Program-made: the position numbers and the translations under genes
In this document: in pieces, positions 29,303 through 39,300 of the stretch
How positions within the stretch are numbered: position 1 is the first letter of the stretch
Layout of the letters: each line of letters opens with the position of its first letter
Assembly (NCBI GenBank): GCA_028690665.1
Contig: JAQVAV010000016.1
Coordinates: 1-64,000, forward strand
DNA length: 64,000 nt
Direction: 5' to 3'
DNA from: Paludibacter sp.
GTDB taxonomy: Bacteria > Bacteroidota > Bacteroidia > Bacteroidales > Paludibacteraceae
Notes under the pieces: generated by a model
What the model was told of the DNA's origin: nothing
The model's database searches: none
The model's input: only the letters and a program-made list of their open reading frames with translations

Positions 29303-30556
29303 TTATTCAGTGGACTGATTATCTTCTTTCTTTTTTTCTTCACCCGATGCTTCTCCATTATCCTTTCTGATAGCATCTTCAATGGCGACTACAATACGCG
29401 GGGGCTTAGTCATCATACCAAACATCATAATTATTGCCGACAGTAAAATCACCTGTATAATTAAAGAATTATTTACAAAAGGAATCTGCATATCCGGATC
29501 TATTGATAAAAACAATAAAATGGTGATAAGTCCCCGGGGTGCCACAAACAACAAAGTCCTGACAGGCATACGGGAAGCCTTAAGTTGCAGATACCTGACA
29601 ACATAAATTAAGATAACAATACCTACTGCCCAAAATATCGTCGAAGGATTCAATATTTCTGATGTTTTTAACAAGTATCCAAATAAAAGAAAAAACATAG
29701 CCCGCACAAGAAAAGCTGCTTCACCAGTCAGTTCTTTAAATTTTTTGGTTTCTATTTTCAATAATTCAGGTTTAAGGCGCTGCATCGATTTAAATTTTGA
29801 GAATCTGTCGAGATTTCCCAAAAATAAGCCAAACAGCAGAATAAAAACCAATGATGGCAAATGATATACCTTTGATACTGTGTAAATTAATATTACCAAC
29901 GAAATGATAGGCATAAATTTAATATGATGCTCTATTTTTCGAAGCAAAATAGCCAACGCAATTGAAGCTCCAAAAGAAATTACAATTTCCAGAATAAAAT
30001 TGAATCCGAAGTTGGCAAAAGTTCTGAATCCAAAACTCGAATTAAGGGTTACAAAATTGAAAAAAATTACACCAATAATATCAGACAAGCTACTCTCATA
30101 AATAACAAACTCCCGGCAAGTCTTATTCAAATGTCTCACAGTAGGGATCGCGATCGCACTACTAATCACACTGAACGGGATTGCATTCGCTAAAGAATCC
30201 TTATAAGAATATCCGCTAAAATACTGAAAGACAAAAGCCAGCAAAAAAGAAATTATCAGTAAAGGGAACAGAGCTCCCAAAAAAGATTTTGCAATAAGGC
30301 CTGTTTTCGACCGGCTCAGTTCCAATTCAAGTGAACCTTCAAGTACAATCAAAATCAACCCGACAGTTCCTAAAATTGGTAGTACACCAGAGAAATCAGG
30401 GAGGTCAATTCCGAAAAAATTAGTTGCCTGCCTTAACAACCAGCCTAACAGCAATAATAATATTACGGATGGAATTCTTGTCTTCGACGCTGACAAATCA
30501 AAAAAATAAGCCAGAAGCAACAATATGCAAAGGGTTATTATTATACCTGAAGTCAT
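29303..30556 (-). CDS. cation:proton antiporter (CPA family)
   Basis: 417 aa polytopic; VLEGSLELELS and ISSAIAIPTVRH motifs. Confidence 0.87.
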   Translation of the reverse strand: MTSGIIITLCILLLLAYFFDLSASKTRIPSVILLLLLGWLLRQATNFFGIDLPDFSGVLPILGTVGLILIVLEGSLELELSRSKTGLIAKSFLGALFPLLIISFLLAFVFQYFSGYSYKDSLANAIPFSVISSAIAIPTVRHLNKTCREFVIYESSLSDIIGVIFFNFVTLNSSFGFRTFANFGFNFILEIVISFGASIALAILLRKIEHHIKFMPIISLVILIYTVSKVYHLPSLVFILLFGLFLGNLDRFSKFKSMQRLKPELLKIETKKFKELTGEAAFLVRAMFFLLFGYLLKTSEILNPSTIFWAVGIVILIYVVRYLQLKASRMPVRTLLFVAPRGLITILLFLSIDPDMQIPFVNNSLIIQVILLSAIIMMFGMMTKPPRIVVAIEDAIRKDNGEASGEEKKKEDNQSTE

Positions 30557-30841
30557 ATTAAAAACATTTAAGATTACGAAATAAGAATCTTTAAATAATA
30601 TACTTTTAAAACAGCCGTAAAAAAAGAATTGTTTAAGCAGACATTTTCATTGTACAAAGCTACAAAAAATTTAATTTTTAATATTCCATTTATATTTTTT
30701 ATTGATCTTTGTAAGTAGAGATCTAAAGTTGCAAAATCCAGACAGATGTAACAGGAAAAAGACAAGAGGACAATATGCTAGTGAATCAATGTGTCAATAT
30801 GACAATTCCGAAAAATCGGAACAAGTTGTACTAATAAACGT

Positions 30842-30907
30842 CATGAACTGATAAACATTATGAATTATGAGCTCCATGAACTAATTAACTCGCTGAACAA
30901 ATAGACC
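30842..30907. repeat. degenerate short intergenic tandem-like repeat
   Basis: ATGAACTGATAAACATT / ATGAATTATGAGCTCC / ATGAACTAATTAACTCG / CTGAACAAATAGACCTC quasi-repeats of about 17 nt. Confidence 0.45.
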
Positions 30908-30929
30908 TCAAACAAGGAACAAATTTACT

Positions 30930-31955
30930 TTACTCCCAATTCAGAATAACTTTTCCGCATTCTCCACTTTCCATCACATCAAAACCCTTTTGAAATTCAT
31001 TAATACTAAAACGATGTGTAATTACGGGTGATAAATCAAGGCCGGTAATAAGCATTTGTTCCATTTGATACCAGGTCTCCCACATTTCTCGGCCATAAAT
31101 TCCTTTCAAGGTCAACGCTTTAAATATTATTTTATCCCACTCTACAGTCGTTGTATTCGGCAAAATGCCCAGTAAAGCTATTTTTGAACCGTTATACATA
31201 TTATCAATCATACTTTCAAACGCTTTTGGCGATCCCGACATTTCAAGTCCGATATCAAAACCTCTTAAGCGAAGGTCTTTTAAAGCTGCCTCAATCGTCT
31301 CTCCCTTCGATGGATTAACGGTTATAGTAGCTCCCATTTTTTTTGCAATTTTGAGTCGATAATCACTTAAGTCACTTACCACAATATAGCGGGCTCCTGC
31401 AAAACGACAAATAGCAGTAGCCATTGACCCGATCAATCCAGCTCCGGTAATAAGCACATCTTCTCCAATCAAAGGAAAAGACAATGCAGTATGCGTTGCA
31501 TTACCAAAAGGATCCATAATAGCAGCCATATCATTTGTAATACGATGATCGAGTTTCACAACATTTTGAGCTGGCAGCGAAAGATACTCGGCAAAAGCAC
31601 CATCCCGGTTCACTCCTACGCCGACTGAATTTTCACACACATGAAGCTTTCCCCGACGGCAATTACGGCAATGCCCGCAAGCAATATGTCCTTCGCCTGT
31701 AACCCGGTCGCCAATCTGAATATTCCGGACACCCCGCCCTTTTTCAACAATCTCTCCGACGTATTCGTGCCCTATCACCATAGGAGTTTTTATGGTTCGC
31801 TGCGACCACTCATCCCATTTATAAATGTGTAAATCCGTTCCGCATATAGCTGTTTTTTTTATTTTTATCAAAACATCATTTACACCAATATGGGGTACCG
31901 GAACATCTGTCATCCAGATTCCTTTCTCCGGACGAAGTTTTACAAGTGCTTTCAT
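30930..31955 (-). CDS. tdh: L-threonine 3-dehydrogenase
   Basis: [44 protein letters not shown] zinc site. Confidence 0.95.
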   Translation of the reverse strand: MKALVKLRPEKGIWMTDVPVPHIGVNDVLIKIKKTAICGTDLHIYKWDEWSQRTIKTPMVIGHEYVGEIVEKGRGVRNIQIGDRVTGEGHIACGHCRNCRRGKLHVCENSVGVGVNRDGAFAEYLSLPAQNVVKLDHRITNDMAAIMDPFGNATHTALSFPLIGEDVLITGAGLIGSMATAICRFAGARYIVVSDLSDYRLKIAKKMGATITVNPSKGETIEAALKDLRLRGFDIGLEMSGSPKAFESMIDNMYNGSKIALLGILPNTTTVEWDKIIFKALTLKGIYGREMWETWYQMEQMLITGLDLSPVITHRFSINEFQKGFDVMESGECGKVILNWE

Positions 31956-32118
31956 GCGAGAAGATTTTTAAGTTTATTTATCGGTTTTTCGTCTAATGGT
32001 TATTCGTTTATAAAGTTCATACAGTTGAGAAGGATCAAAAACCACTCATCATCAATCACTTATTTCACCTTACAAACTACAGGTTATCAGCCTGCTTATA
32101 ATTACAAAATTCTCATTA

Positions 32119-33306
32119 TTAAATCACAGCCAATTCTTTCCCAACTTTTTCAAAAGCAGAAATACAACGATCAAGGTGTTCTTTTTCATGAGCAGCAGAA
32201 AGTTGCACCCTGATTCGGGCCTGCCCTTTTGGTACAACCGGATAATAAAACCCGGTAACATAAATCCCCTCATCAAGTAAACGGACTGCCATTTCCTGCG
32301 ATAATTTGGCGTCGTACAACATGACCGCACAAATAGCCGATTGCGTGGGTTTTATATCAAATCCGGCCTGTTGCATTTTATTTACAAAATATTGGGTATT
32401 TTCATGCAGTTTATCTTGTAATTCATTCGTTTCCGACATCATTTCAAACATCTTGATACCGGCTGCTGCCACCATAGGGGGAATAGAATTTGAAAACAAA
32501 TAAGGCCGCGAACGTTGACGAAGCAAATCGACAATTTCTTTTTTACCTGTAGTAAATCCGCCTATGGCACCGCCGAAAGCTTTTCCTAAAGTACCGGTAA
32601 TAATTTCAACGCGGCCTCTCAGGTTGTACAATTCCGTAACACCACGTCCGGTATTTCCGACAACACCAGCTGAATGAGATTCATCAATCATAACCATGGC
32701 ATCATATTTATCAGCCAGCTCATAAATCTTATCCAACGGAGCCACATTACCATCCATGGAAAAAACACCATCCGTCACAATCAAACGAAAACGTGTCGAT
32801 TGTGCTTTTTGTAATTGTAATTCCAAATCCGCCATATCCGCATTAGCATATCTGAACCGTTGCGCTTTCGACAAACGAACACCATCAATAATAGAGGCAT
32901 GGTTTAAAGCATCCGAGATAATAGCATCTGCCTCCGTCAGCAAAGGCTCAAAAACACCACCGTTTGCATCAAAGCAAGCAGCATATAAGATGGCATCCTC
33001 AGTACCGAAAAAATCCGAAATTTTCTTTTCAAGTTCTTTGTGTAAATCCTGAGTTCCACAAATAAACCGGACAGACGACATGCCATAACCATGCGAGTCG
33101 ATAGCGGCTTTGGCAGCATCCTTCAAAGCTGGGTGATTAGAGAGTCCCAGATAATTATTTGCACAAAAATTCAAGACGTCACGACCATCTGCTATTTTTA
33201 TTTCAACGCCTTGGGCTGAAATAATTACCCGTTCATTTTTGTACAAACCGGCATCCGAGATTTCCTGTATAACATTCTGAAGAAATAATTTATAATTTTG
33301 ATACAT
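32119..33306 (-). CDS. kbl: glycine C-acetyltransferase (2-amino-3-ketobutyrate CoA ligase)
   Basis: FCANNYLGLSNHPALKDAA, DESHSAGVVGNTGRGV, GTLGKAFGGAIGGFT. Confidence 0.95.
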   Translation of the reverse strand: MYQNYKLFLQNVIQEISDAGLYKNERVIISAQGVEIKIADGRDVLNFCANNYLGLSNHPALKDAAKAAIDSHGYGMSSVRFICGTQDLHKELEKKISDFFGTEDAILYAACFDANGGVFEPLLTEADAIISDALNHASIIDGVRLSKAQRFRYANADMADLELQLQKAQSTRFRLIVTDGVFSMDGNVAPLDKIYELADKYDAMVMIDESHSAGVVGNTGRGVTELYNLRGRVEIITGTLGKAFGGAIGGFTTGKKEIVDLLRQRSRPYLFSNSIPPMVAAAGIKMFEMMSETNELQDKLHENTQYFVNKMQQAGFDIKPTQSAICAVMLYDAKLSQEMAVRLLDEGIYVTGFYYPVVPKGQARIRVQLSAAHEKEHLDRCISAFEKVGKELAVI

Positions 33307-33623
33307 AACAGTATATTTTAAATATATTGGGAGTCCAACAGTTAATTTCGAATTAATAATTTACAAAACAAATATAAGCAATAAAATAAATATTTATTCA
33401 TTTAAAACTCATTTTTCAATGAACTTATCTTGACTTTTAAATCAAGGCAGAATTAATGAGTATAATATTCCCTTTTCAGACAGAAAATACAGAAAATACA
33501 GATTTTATTCTCTACAGATTTCTGTAATCCTGATTCTATCGAGGAATCTTTTGTCTTATTTTTCTAATCTTTATTGAAACAAAGAATTATTACGAAAAGT
33601 CAAGACGACTTCAATATAAAAAA

Positions 33624-33651
33624 CGCTTCATTCCAAATTTGGAATGAAGCG
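33624..33651 (-). terminator. terminator of the DUF4395 gene
   Basis: perfect 28-nt palindrome CGCTTCATTCCAAATTTGGAATGAAGCG followed by T6 on the minus strand. Confidence 0.8.
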
Positions 33652-33677
33652 CCAGCAACATTATCAGACTTTATCGG

Positions 33678-34133
33678 TTAGCTCTGCGATACTTCTCTGT
33701 TAGTTAGTTTATAAACAAATGGATAAACCTGACAAGCAACACAAAAGCCGAAAACAGCTTCGAGAAAAGCGCATATTCCAAAAACAACTGTTATCCCCAA
33801 AGCGACGTCCAAAAATCCGATAGAACTAAACAACATAATTCCTGCACTAAATACAACACCTATACGGGCAGCAAAAATCTTAGGACCGGCATTGATTGTT
33901 TTTTTCTCAAATTTTAAAATCTTCAGCAGGCTACGCGACAAAAATGCAAGCGGACTGTACAATGCCAAACCGGCTCCTCTTAAAATAAAATCGGCCAACA
34001 AAAAAATTGCAGGAACAACGTTTTGTGTAACGACAAAAACTATTAATAATCCTACTGTGAAAAAAGCTGTCAGACGAGCGACGTTTTCGTCTGTTTTTTT
34101 ATTTGAAATCGGGCAAAAAATATTGGTATTCAT
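33678..34133 (-). CDS. DUF4395 domain-containing membrane protein
   Basis: NARLTAF-type start, FILRG...SPLAFLSR, GPKIFAARIGVVFSAG, CVACQVYPFVYKL. Confidence 0.8.
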   Translation of the reverse strand: MNTNIFCPISNKKTDENVARLTAFFTVGLLIVFVVTQNVVPAIFLLADFILRGAGLALYSPLAFLSRSLLKILKFEKKTINAGPKIFAARIGVVFSAGIMLFSSIGFLDVALGITVVFGICAFLEAVFGFCVACQVYPFVYKLTNREVSQS

Positions 34134-34274
34134 AACTATCTGATTTTTATTGATTCATATTACAAAAGTAATCCATGAAAATCTGTAGACAAATACCATT
34201 AGTCGTGTATTTTCATACCATCATTGTGGTACGAAAAAGAACGTCTCAATATTCTTTATAAAACTTAGTTGCTC

Positions 34275-35015
34275 TTAATTCAATATTTTTTCAAATTTTC
34301 TGACAATGATTCCATTACCTGTAAATATTTGAAGTAAATAGGTTCCTGCCTTAAATGAGGTCACAGATATTCTGTTCCCTGACGCCGATTTTAAAGTTTT
34401 TCCGTTCAAATTAAGAACAGATACCTTCCTGATACCGAACCCAGTAACATAGATCTCGGTAACAACCGGATTCGGATATACCTTATACAAAATTTCTCCA
34501 TAAATATTAGTAACAGCTGTGTTGTCCGGAATCCATGACATAGAAACTGCAGTAAATGACGGCAAAACATCCGTTGGATTTAACGAAGAAACTGTAGTTC
34601 CTTTTGTAAACGGGAAAGAAGCATTTTTCCCGGAAAAATCATCGTCGGTAAGTTGCATTTGCAGAACATAATCACCATCTGAGACAAGTGATCCATTCAC
34701 GTCTCTTCCATTCCATGAACAAGTACGTGTTGTATGCGACGTTCTGGTCGCTCCCGTAATGGCGTCTGTTTTATCCCCGCCTGAGGCCTGATTCCATAAA
34801 TCCAACCATTCACTCCTTATCGTACCATACTCAAGAAGCGTTTTTATAAATTTACCATTAGAATCTTCAACCCATACAGCCATAACATGGCTTGGTGCAT
34901 AATATCCTATTCCCGTTGCAGCTGTACTAACTGAAACATTTAGCTCCCCATTCGTTTGAGCCGATAATGTCAACATTACAAATAAAAAAATTGACACAAA
35001 AGTAACTTTACGCAT
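34275..35015 (-). CDS. DUF2271-like protein with T9SS sorting domain
   Basis: GYYAPSHVMAVWVEDSNGKFIKTLLEYG...DAITGATRTSHTTRTCSWNGRDVNGSLVSDGDYVLQMQLTDD; C-term T9SS domain. Confidence 0.82.
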   Translation of the reverse strand: MRKVTFVSIFLFVMLTLSAQTNGELNVSVSTAATGIGYYAPSHVMAVWVEDSNGKFIKTLLEYGTIRSEWLDLWNQASGGDKTDAITGATRTSHTTRTCSWNGRDVNGSLVSDGDYVLQMQLTDDDFSGKNASFPFTKGTTVSSLNPTDVLPSFTAVSMSWIPDNTAVTNIYGEILYKVYPNPVVTEIYVTGFGIRKVSVLNLNGKTLKSASGNRISVTSFKAGTYLLQIFTGNGIIVRKFEKILN

Positions 35016-35140
35016 AATATAAAATCATTACAAAATTTATTGAATTATAAATTTATAATAAAATCTACTTATAAAAGTTCTTCTCTGAACCATATTTCAA
35101 GGTTTATGTATTATATTATAGGTAGAAACTCATATCACAA

Positions 35141-35173
35141 AAAATCCTCCCAATCAATTAATCGGGAGGATTT
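35141..35173 (-). terminator. terminator of the DUF2271/T9SS gene at 35197
   Basis: AAATCCTCCC...GGGAGGATTT with T6 on the minus strand. Confidence 0.85.
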
Positions 35174-35196
35174 CAATATCAATTTCAAAACGTATA

Positions 35197-35994
35197 TTAT
35201 TGCTTTTGGAACTTTTTCATAATCATTCCGGCCGGAGTCGTCATCCGTACAAAATAAGTTCCTCCTGATAAATCACTTACATCAATATGTTGATTTTTCG
35301 TCGTTAATAACAACTTACCATTCAAATCAATCAGTTCAATTTTTTCAATGCCATAACCACTTGCATAAACATAAGATTGTGCCGGATTGGGGTATAATTT
35401 ATAAGCCGGATTATCGCTGATATTTTTTACTGCTGTTGAATTTGGAACCCAACTTATAGTTATGTTACTAAATCCGGTTACATTCGAAGGGGTTATGGTT
35501 TGCGCTGTAGTACCTTTTGTAAAAGTAGCACTTGTATATCCTCTGTTACCCGTTGTCATCTCAAAGTCTACCTTATAATCGCCATCTGGAACTGAAGACA
35601 AACTTACCGTTTTGCCCCAATAAACCACCTGATTGACCAACAGACTTGAAGCTGTGGCTCCGGTAATGGCATCTGCATCCGCTTTTACAACCGTTTTCCG
35701 GGTAGTAGACGATGGCCAGCTCGATCCGATCAAAGACCACCATGTGCTCATTTTCTGAGCTGAGCTATGTCCATTGTTAGTCCGGTATAGCAGCGTATTA
35801 ACCAACTCCCCGCCAGAGTTAGTGATATACACGGCAACAGCATTTTTGGGAGAATAACCTCCACCGGCGTTAGTTGTAGAAAAAGTCACAGTTAATGTTC
35901 CACCTGTAGTTTGAATTTCTTCCGGACTATTTTCCTGTGCCAATGCAAAAAGACCGAAAAATCCGGCAATCATCAACGTAAAAAATTTTTTCAT
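35197..35994 (-). CDS. DUF2271-like protein with T9SS sorting domain
   Basis: paralogue of 34275..35015: GGGYSPKNAVAVYITNSGGELVNTLL...DAITGATASS...GDYKVDFEMT; C-term T9SS domain. Confidence 0.83.
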   Translation of the reverse strand: MKKFFTLMIAGFFGLFALAQENSPEEIQTTGGTLTVTFSTTNAGGGYSPKNAVAVYITNSGGELVNTLLYRTNNGHSSAQKMSTWWSLIGSSWPSSTTRKTVVKADADAITGATASSLLVNQVVYWGKTVSLSSVPDGDYKVDFEMTTGNRGYTSATFTKGTTAQTITPSNVTGFSNITISWVPNSTAVKNISDNPAYKLYPNPAQSYVYASGYGIEKIELIDLNGKLLLTTKNQHIDVSDLSGGTYFVRMTTPAGMIMKKFQKQ

Positions 35995-36321
35995 GCAATT
36001 CGTTTTTTAATTATAATACAAATTCTATAACTTATATAGGATTCAAAAATAAAACATATATTTTATATAAAACTCCACTTCAATATTTTTTAAATAATCA
36101 TCCAATATATTACGGTTTATATAAGTTTGAGAAATAACTATATAGCTTCACATAGTTTTTTTTGTTGTTACCCTGTTTAAACAGGCAGACATAGCTACAA
36201 ATGTTTAAAATATTCACTTTAGAGAATGCAGACATTATTTCCAATAGAAAACAAATTGCAGCGCTTTTTGTTCCACCCAAAGAGCGTCTAAAATCTTTTT
36301 TATTATTTCGTTATAAAAATG

Positions 36322-36329
36322 TATTTTTG
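36322..36329 (+). promoter_or_regulatory. -7 box for lptB (TATTTTTG)
   Basis: TTTA-N19-TATTTTTG upstream of ATG 36351; lies inside the N-terminally over-extended ORF call. Confidence 0.5.
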
Positions 36330-36350
36330 TCATTCCAAAAATTAAGACAG

Positions 36351-37103
36351 ATGGAAAACGAAGGCATGGTGCTACGGACAGAGCATCTTTTCAAAAAATA
36401 CGGGAAACGTACTGTTGTCAACGATGTATCAATCAATGTGAAACAGGGAGAAATTGTTGGACTGCTCGGACCGAACGGAGCCGGTAAGACAACAACATTT
36501 TATATGACAACGGGATTGGTAACCCCCAATACCGGTAAAATATTTCTGAATGATGTTGACATCACAAAATATCCTGTTTACCGTCGCGCTCAAAACGGGA
36601 TCGGATATCTTGCACAGGAGGCATCGGTCTTCCGGAAAATGACAGTAGAAGATAATATCCGTTCCGTATTGGAAATGACTAAATTCGATAAATACTACCA
36701 AAAAGAAAAATTAGAAACTCTTATTGCCGAATTTAATCTTGAACATGTCCGCCATAATATTGGAGACAGACTTTCGGGAGGCGAACGACGAAGAACTGAA
36801 ATAGCGCGCTGTTTAGCCATTGAACCTCGTTTCATTATGCTTGACGAACCCTTTGCAGGAGTCGATCCGATTGCAGTACAGGATATTCAGGACATTGTAT
36901 GGAAACTGAAAGATAAAAATATCGGTATTTTGATTACTGACCACAATGTAGACGAAACATTATCGATAACAGACCGGGCATACATGCTTTTCGAAGGTAA
37001 AATTCTGTTCAAAGGAACATCACAGGAACTTGCCGACAATCCGTTAGTTCGTGAAAAATACCTCGGTCGCGACTTTAAACTAAAAGAAAAAACCAGGATT
37101 TAA
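36351..37103 (+). CDS. lptB: LPS export ABC transporter ATP-binding protein
   Basis: [49 protein letters not shown]...[16 protein letters not shown]...[13 protein letters not shown]; start moved from 36201 because the 50 upstream residues are non-homologous in character and contain a promoter-like box. Confidence 0.93.
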   Translation: MENEGMVLRTEHLFKKYGKRTVVNDVSINVKQGEIVGLLGPNGAGKTTTFYMTTGLVTPNTGKIFLNDVDITKYPVYRRAQNGIGYLAQEASVFRKMTVEDNIRSVLEMTKFDKYYQKEKLETLIAEFNLEHVRHNIGDRLSGGERRRTEIARCLAIEPRFIMLDEPFAGVDPIAVQDIQDIVWKLKDKNIGILITDHNVDETLSITDRAYMLFEGKILFKGTSQELADNPLVREKYLGRDFKLKEKTRI

Positions 37104-37233
37104 CAACGATAGCATTTTCTAGTTGGAGGTTGGAATTAATTGGTTGATTAGTTTATAAAGTTAATTAGTTAGTTGTATCGTTCTATTCTTTCATCTAACA
37201 TCTTGACTCTAATATCTAAAAATCTAAAAAAGA

Positions 37234-38145
37234 CTGAAAGCAAAACTCACCATATTAGGTTGCGGCTCGGCATTGCCGACAAAAAATAATTTTCCAAGTT
37301 CACAGATTCTCGAAATCCGTGACAAATATTTTATGATTGATTGCGGAGAGGGAACTCAAATCCGAATGAGGCAAATGGACATAAAAACCAATCGCCTCGG
37401 CCACATTTTTATCTCACACCTACATGGCGATCATGTATTTGGACTGATAGGATTAATTTCGAGTTTTGGTATGCTGAACCGTACTGCCGACTTATACATT
37501 CATTCCGTTCCGGAACTTGAAAATATTTTACGCCCTCAACTTGATTTTTTCTGCGAGGGATTACCTTTTCGGGTTATATTTGAACCTTTTAATCCTAAAA
37601 CGCATACTCTAATTTTTGAAGATCGGTCTGTCGAAGTTTACACAATTCCACTAAAACACAGAATTGCAAGCTCAGGGTTTCTTTTCAGGGAAAAGCCGCA
37701 CGAAAGACATATCATTCGCGATATGATTGATTTTTATAAAATTCCGGTTTCTATGATTCGTAAAATAAAACAGGGAGAAGATTTTATTACAGAATCCGGC
37801 GAAATAATCCCGAACGAACAGCTTACAAAAGCAGCCGACAAATCTATCAGTTTTGCGTATTGCTCAGACACAGCCTATTCCGAAAAAATCATTCCGATTA
37901 TACAGCAAGTTGATTGCCTTTATCACGAGGCGACTTTTATGGAGCATGAAGCAGCCAGGGCTAAATCCACGCTACACTCAACTACTATTCAGGCAGCTAC
38001 TATTGCAAAAAAAGCAAATGTAGGGAAGCTTATTATCGGGCATTATTCAGCCCGTTACAAGGATAAAAACGACCTGCTTGAAGAAGCAAAAACTATTTTT
38101 AAAAACACTTTCGCAGCTGAAGATATGAAAAGTTTCGGAATATAA
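37234..38145 (+). CDS. rnz: ribonuclease Z
   Basis: L)KAKLTILGCGSALPTKNNFPSSQILEIRDKYFMIDCGEGTQIRMRQ ... HLHGDHVFGL; start extended to CTG 37234 because the conserved N-terminus has no ATG (in-frame TAA at 37225). Confidence 0.88.
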   Translation: MKAKLTILGCGSALPTKNNFPSSQILEIRDKYFMIDCGEGTQIRMRQMDIKTNRLGHIFISHLHGDHVFGLIGLISSFGMLNRTADLYIHSVPELENILRPQLDFFCEGLPFRVIFEPFNPKTHTLIFEDRSVEVYTIPLKHRIASSGFLFREKPHERHIIRDMIDFYKIPVSMIRKIKQGEDFITESGEIIPNEQLTKAADKSISFAYCSDTAYSEKIIPIIQQVDCLYHEATFMEHEAARAKSTLHSTTIQAATIAKKANVGKLIIGHYSARYKDKNDLLEEAKTIFKNTFAAEDMKSFGI

Positions 38146-38169
38146 ATATAACCGCATTTTTCGGAAAAA

Positions 38170-38231
38170 ACGCAAATGACACAGGTTATAAATATTTGAT
38201 ATAATTGGATTTATAAAGATAACATTTGCGT
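38170..38231. repeat. intergenic inverted repeat/hairpin downstream of rnz
   Basis: ACGCAAATG(ACACAGG)TTATAAAT ... ATTTATAA(AGATAA)CATTTGCGT. Confidence 0.55.
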
Positions 38232-38406
38232 CATTTGTGTTCAAAAAATACTTGTAGGACACCCCTCATAGAAATCTGTAAAGGTATAAAATCTGTCATT
38301 CCGATTCTATTGGGAATATCCTATGTCTAAAAAAATATGAAGTTCATAATCTATTTTTAAATTTTCATCAACAGACTCCCAATATACCTAATTCAGAAAA
38401 CAATCA

Positions 38407-39090
38407 TCACATCAATTGAAAATTAACCGGAATGAAAAACTTGACTCGAACCGGTTTTCCGTTTTGTATTCCGGGACGCCATTTAGGCATATTCCGAAGA
38501 ACTCTCATAGCTTCTTTATCCAAAACAGGATCAATACTTCTAATCACTTTTAAATCCGTAATTGAGCCATCTTTATTGACAACAAACTGACAAATGACAC
38601 GGCCCTCAATTTGATTTTCAATAGCTATTACCGGATAACGTATATTATCCGACAGATATTTATTTACATCTCCATTAAATTTTGGTGCAATTTCGGCCCA
38701 GTCGTGAATTTCTGAATCTGCATTATCCTCAATTTCATTTCCATAGCTTACACTTCCAACATCACTTATCTTTACATCGGAATTATCAGTTGCCGGATCC
38801 GAGCTTAATTCAATTACAGATGATTCATTTTCTGAATTATCAACTTCGATATAAGTATCGGATAATTGGCGCGGAGGTGGTGGAGGAGTAACTTCGTTTT
38901 GTCGGGTTATTGGAGGTAATTCATAAACAGCCGTTTCCAGAAATTCGTTCTTAGTAACTGCTTTTACAATATCAGCTTTACCCCATTCGAGCACGATATA
39001 TACAAGAGAAAGAACCATGATGAAACCTAATAAATAAGAAATTGTCTTCTTATTTTCAAGGTTGGCCTGAGGTGATTTTCGGGTTACCAT
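38407..39090 (-). CDS. TonB-family energy transducer protein
   Basis: single TM near the N-terminus, PPPPP region, C-term EGRVICQFVVNKDGSITDLKVIRSIDPVLDKEAMRVLRNMPKWRPGIQNGKPVRVKFFIPVNF. Confidence 0.92.
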   Translation of the reverse strand: MVTRKSPQANLENKKTISYLLGFIMVLSLVYIVLEWGKADIVKAVTKNEFLETAVYELPPITRQNEVTPPPPPRQLSDTYIEVDNSENESSVIELSSDPATDNSDVKISDVGSVSYGNEIEDNADSEIHDWAEIAPKFNGDVNKYLSDNIRYPVIAIENQIEGRVICQFVVNKDGSITDLKVIRSIDPVLDKEAMRVLRNMPKWRPGIQNGKPVRVKFFIPVNFQLM

Positions 39091-39300
39091 AATTAATTGA
39101 TTTTAAATAGTAAAACACATATTTAACAAAGGCCTTTTCTGTAAATAAAACGCAGAGATAATTCTTTTTATTATAAAAAATATAAAATATTTTATAATAA
39201 ATTTTTTCAGTAAGGATTTTCGCGAAGATTATTTTGTTCCCTGCAATATTATAATATAGAATTATTAACTATATTTGTACAAAGTTTATCCACATCATTT

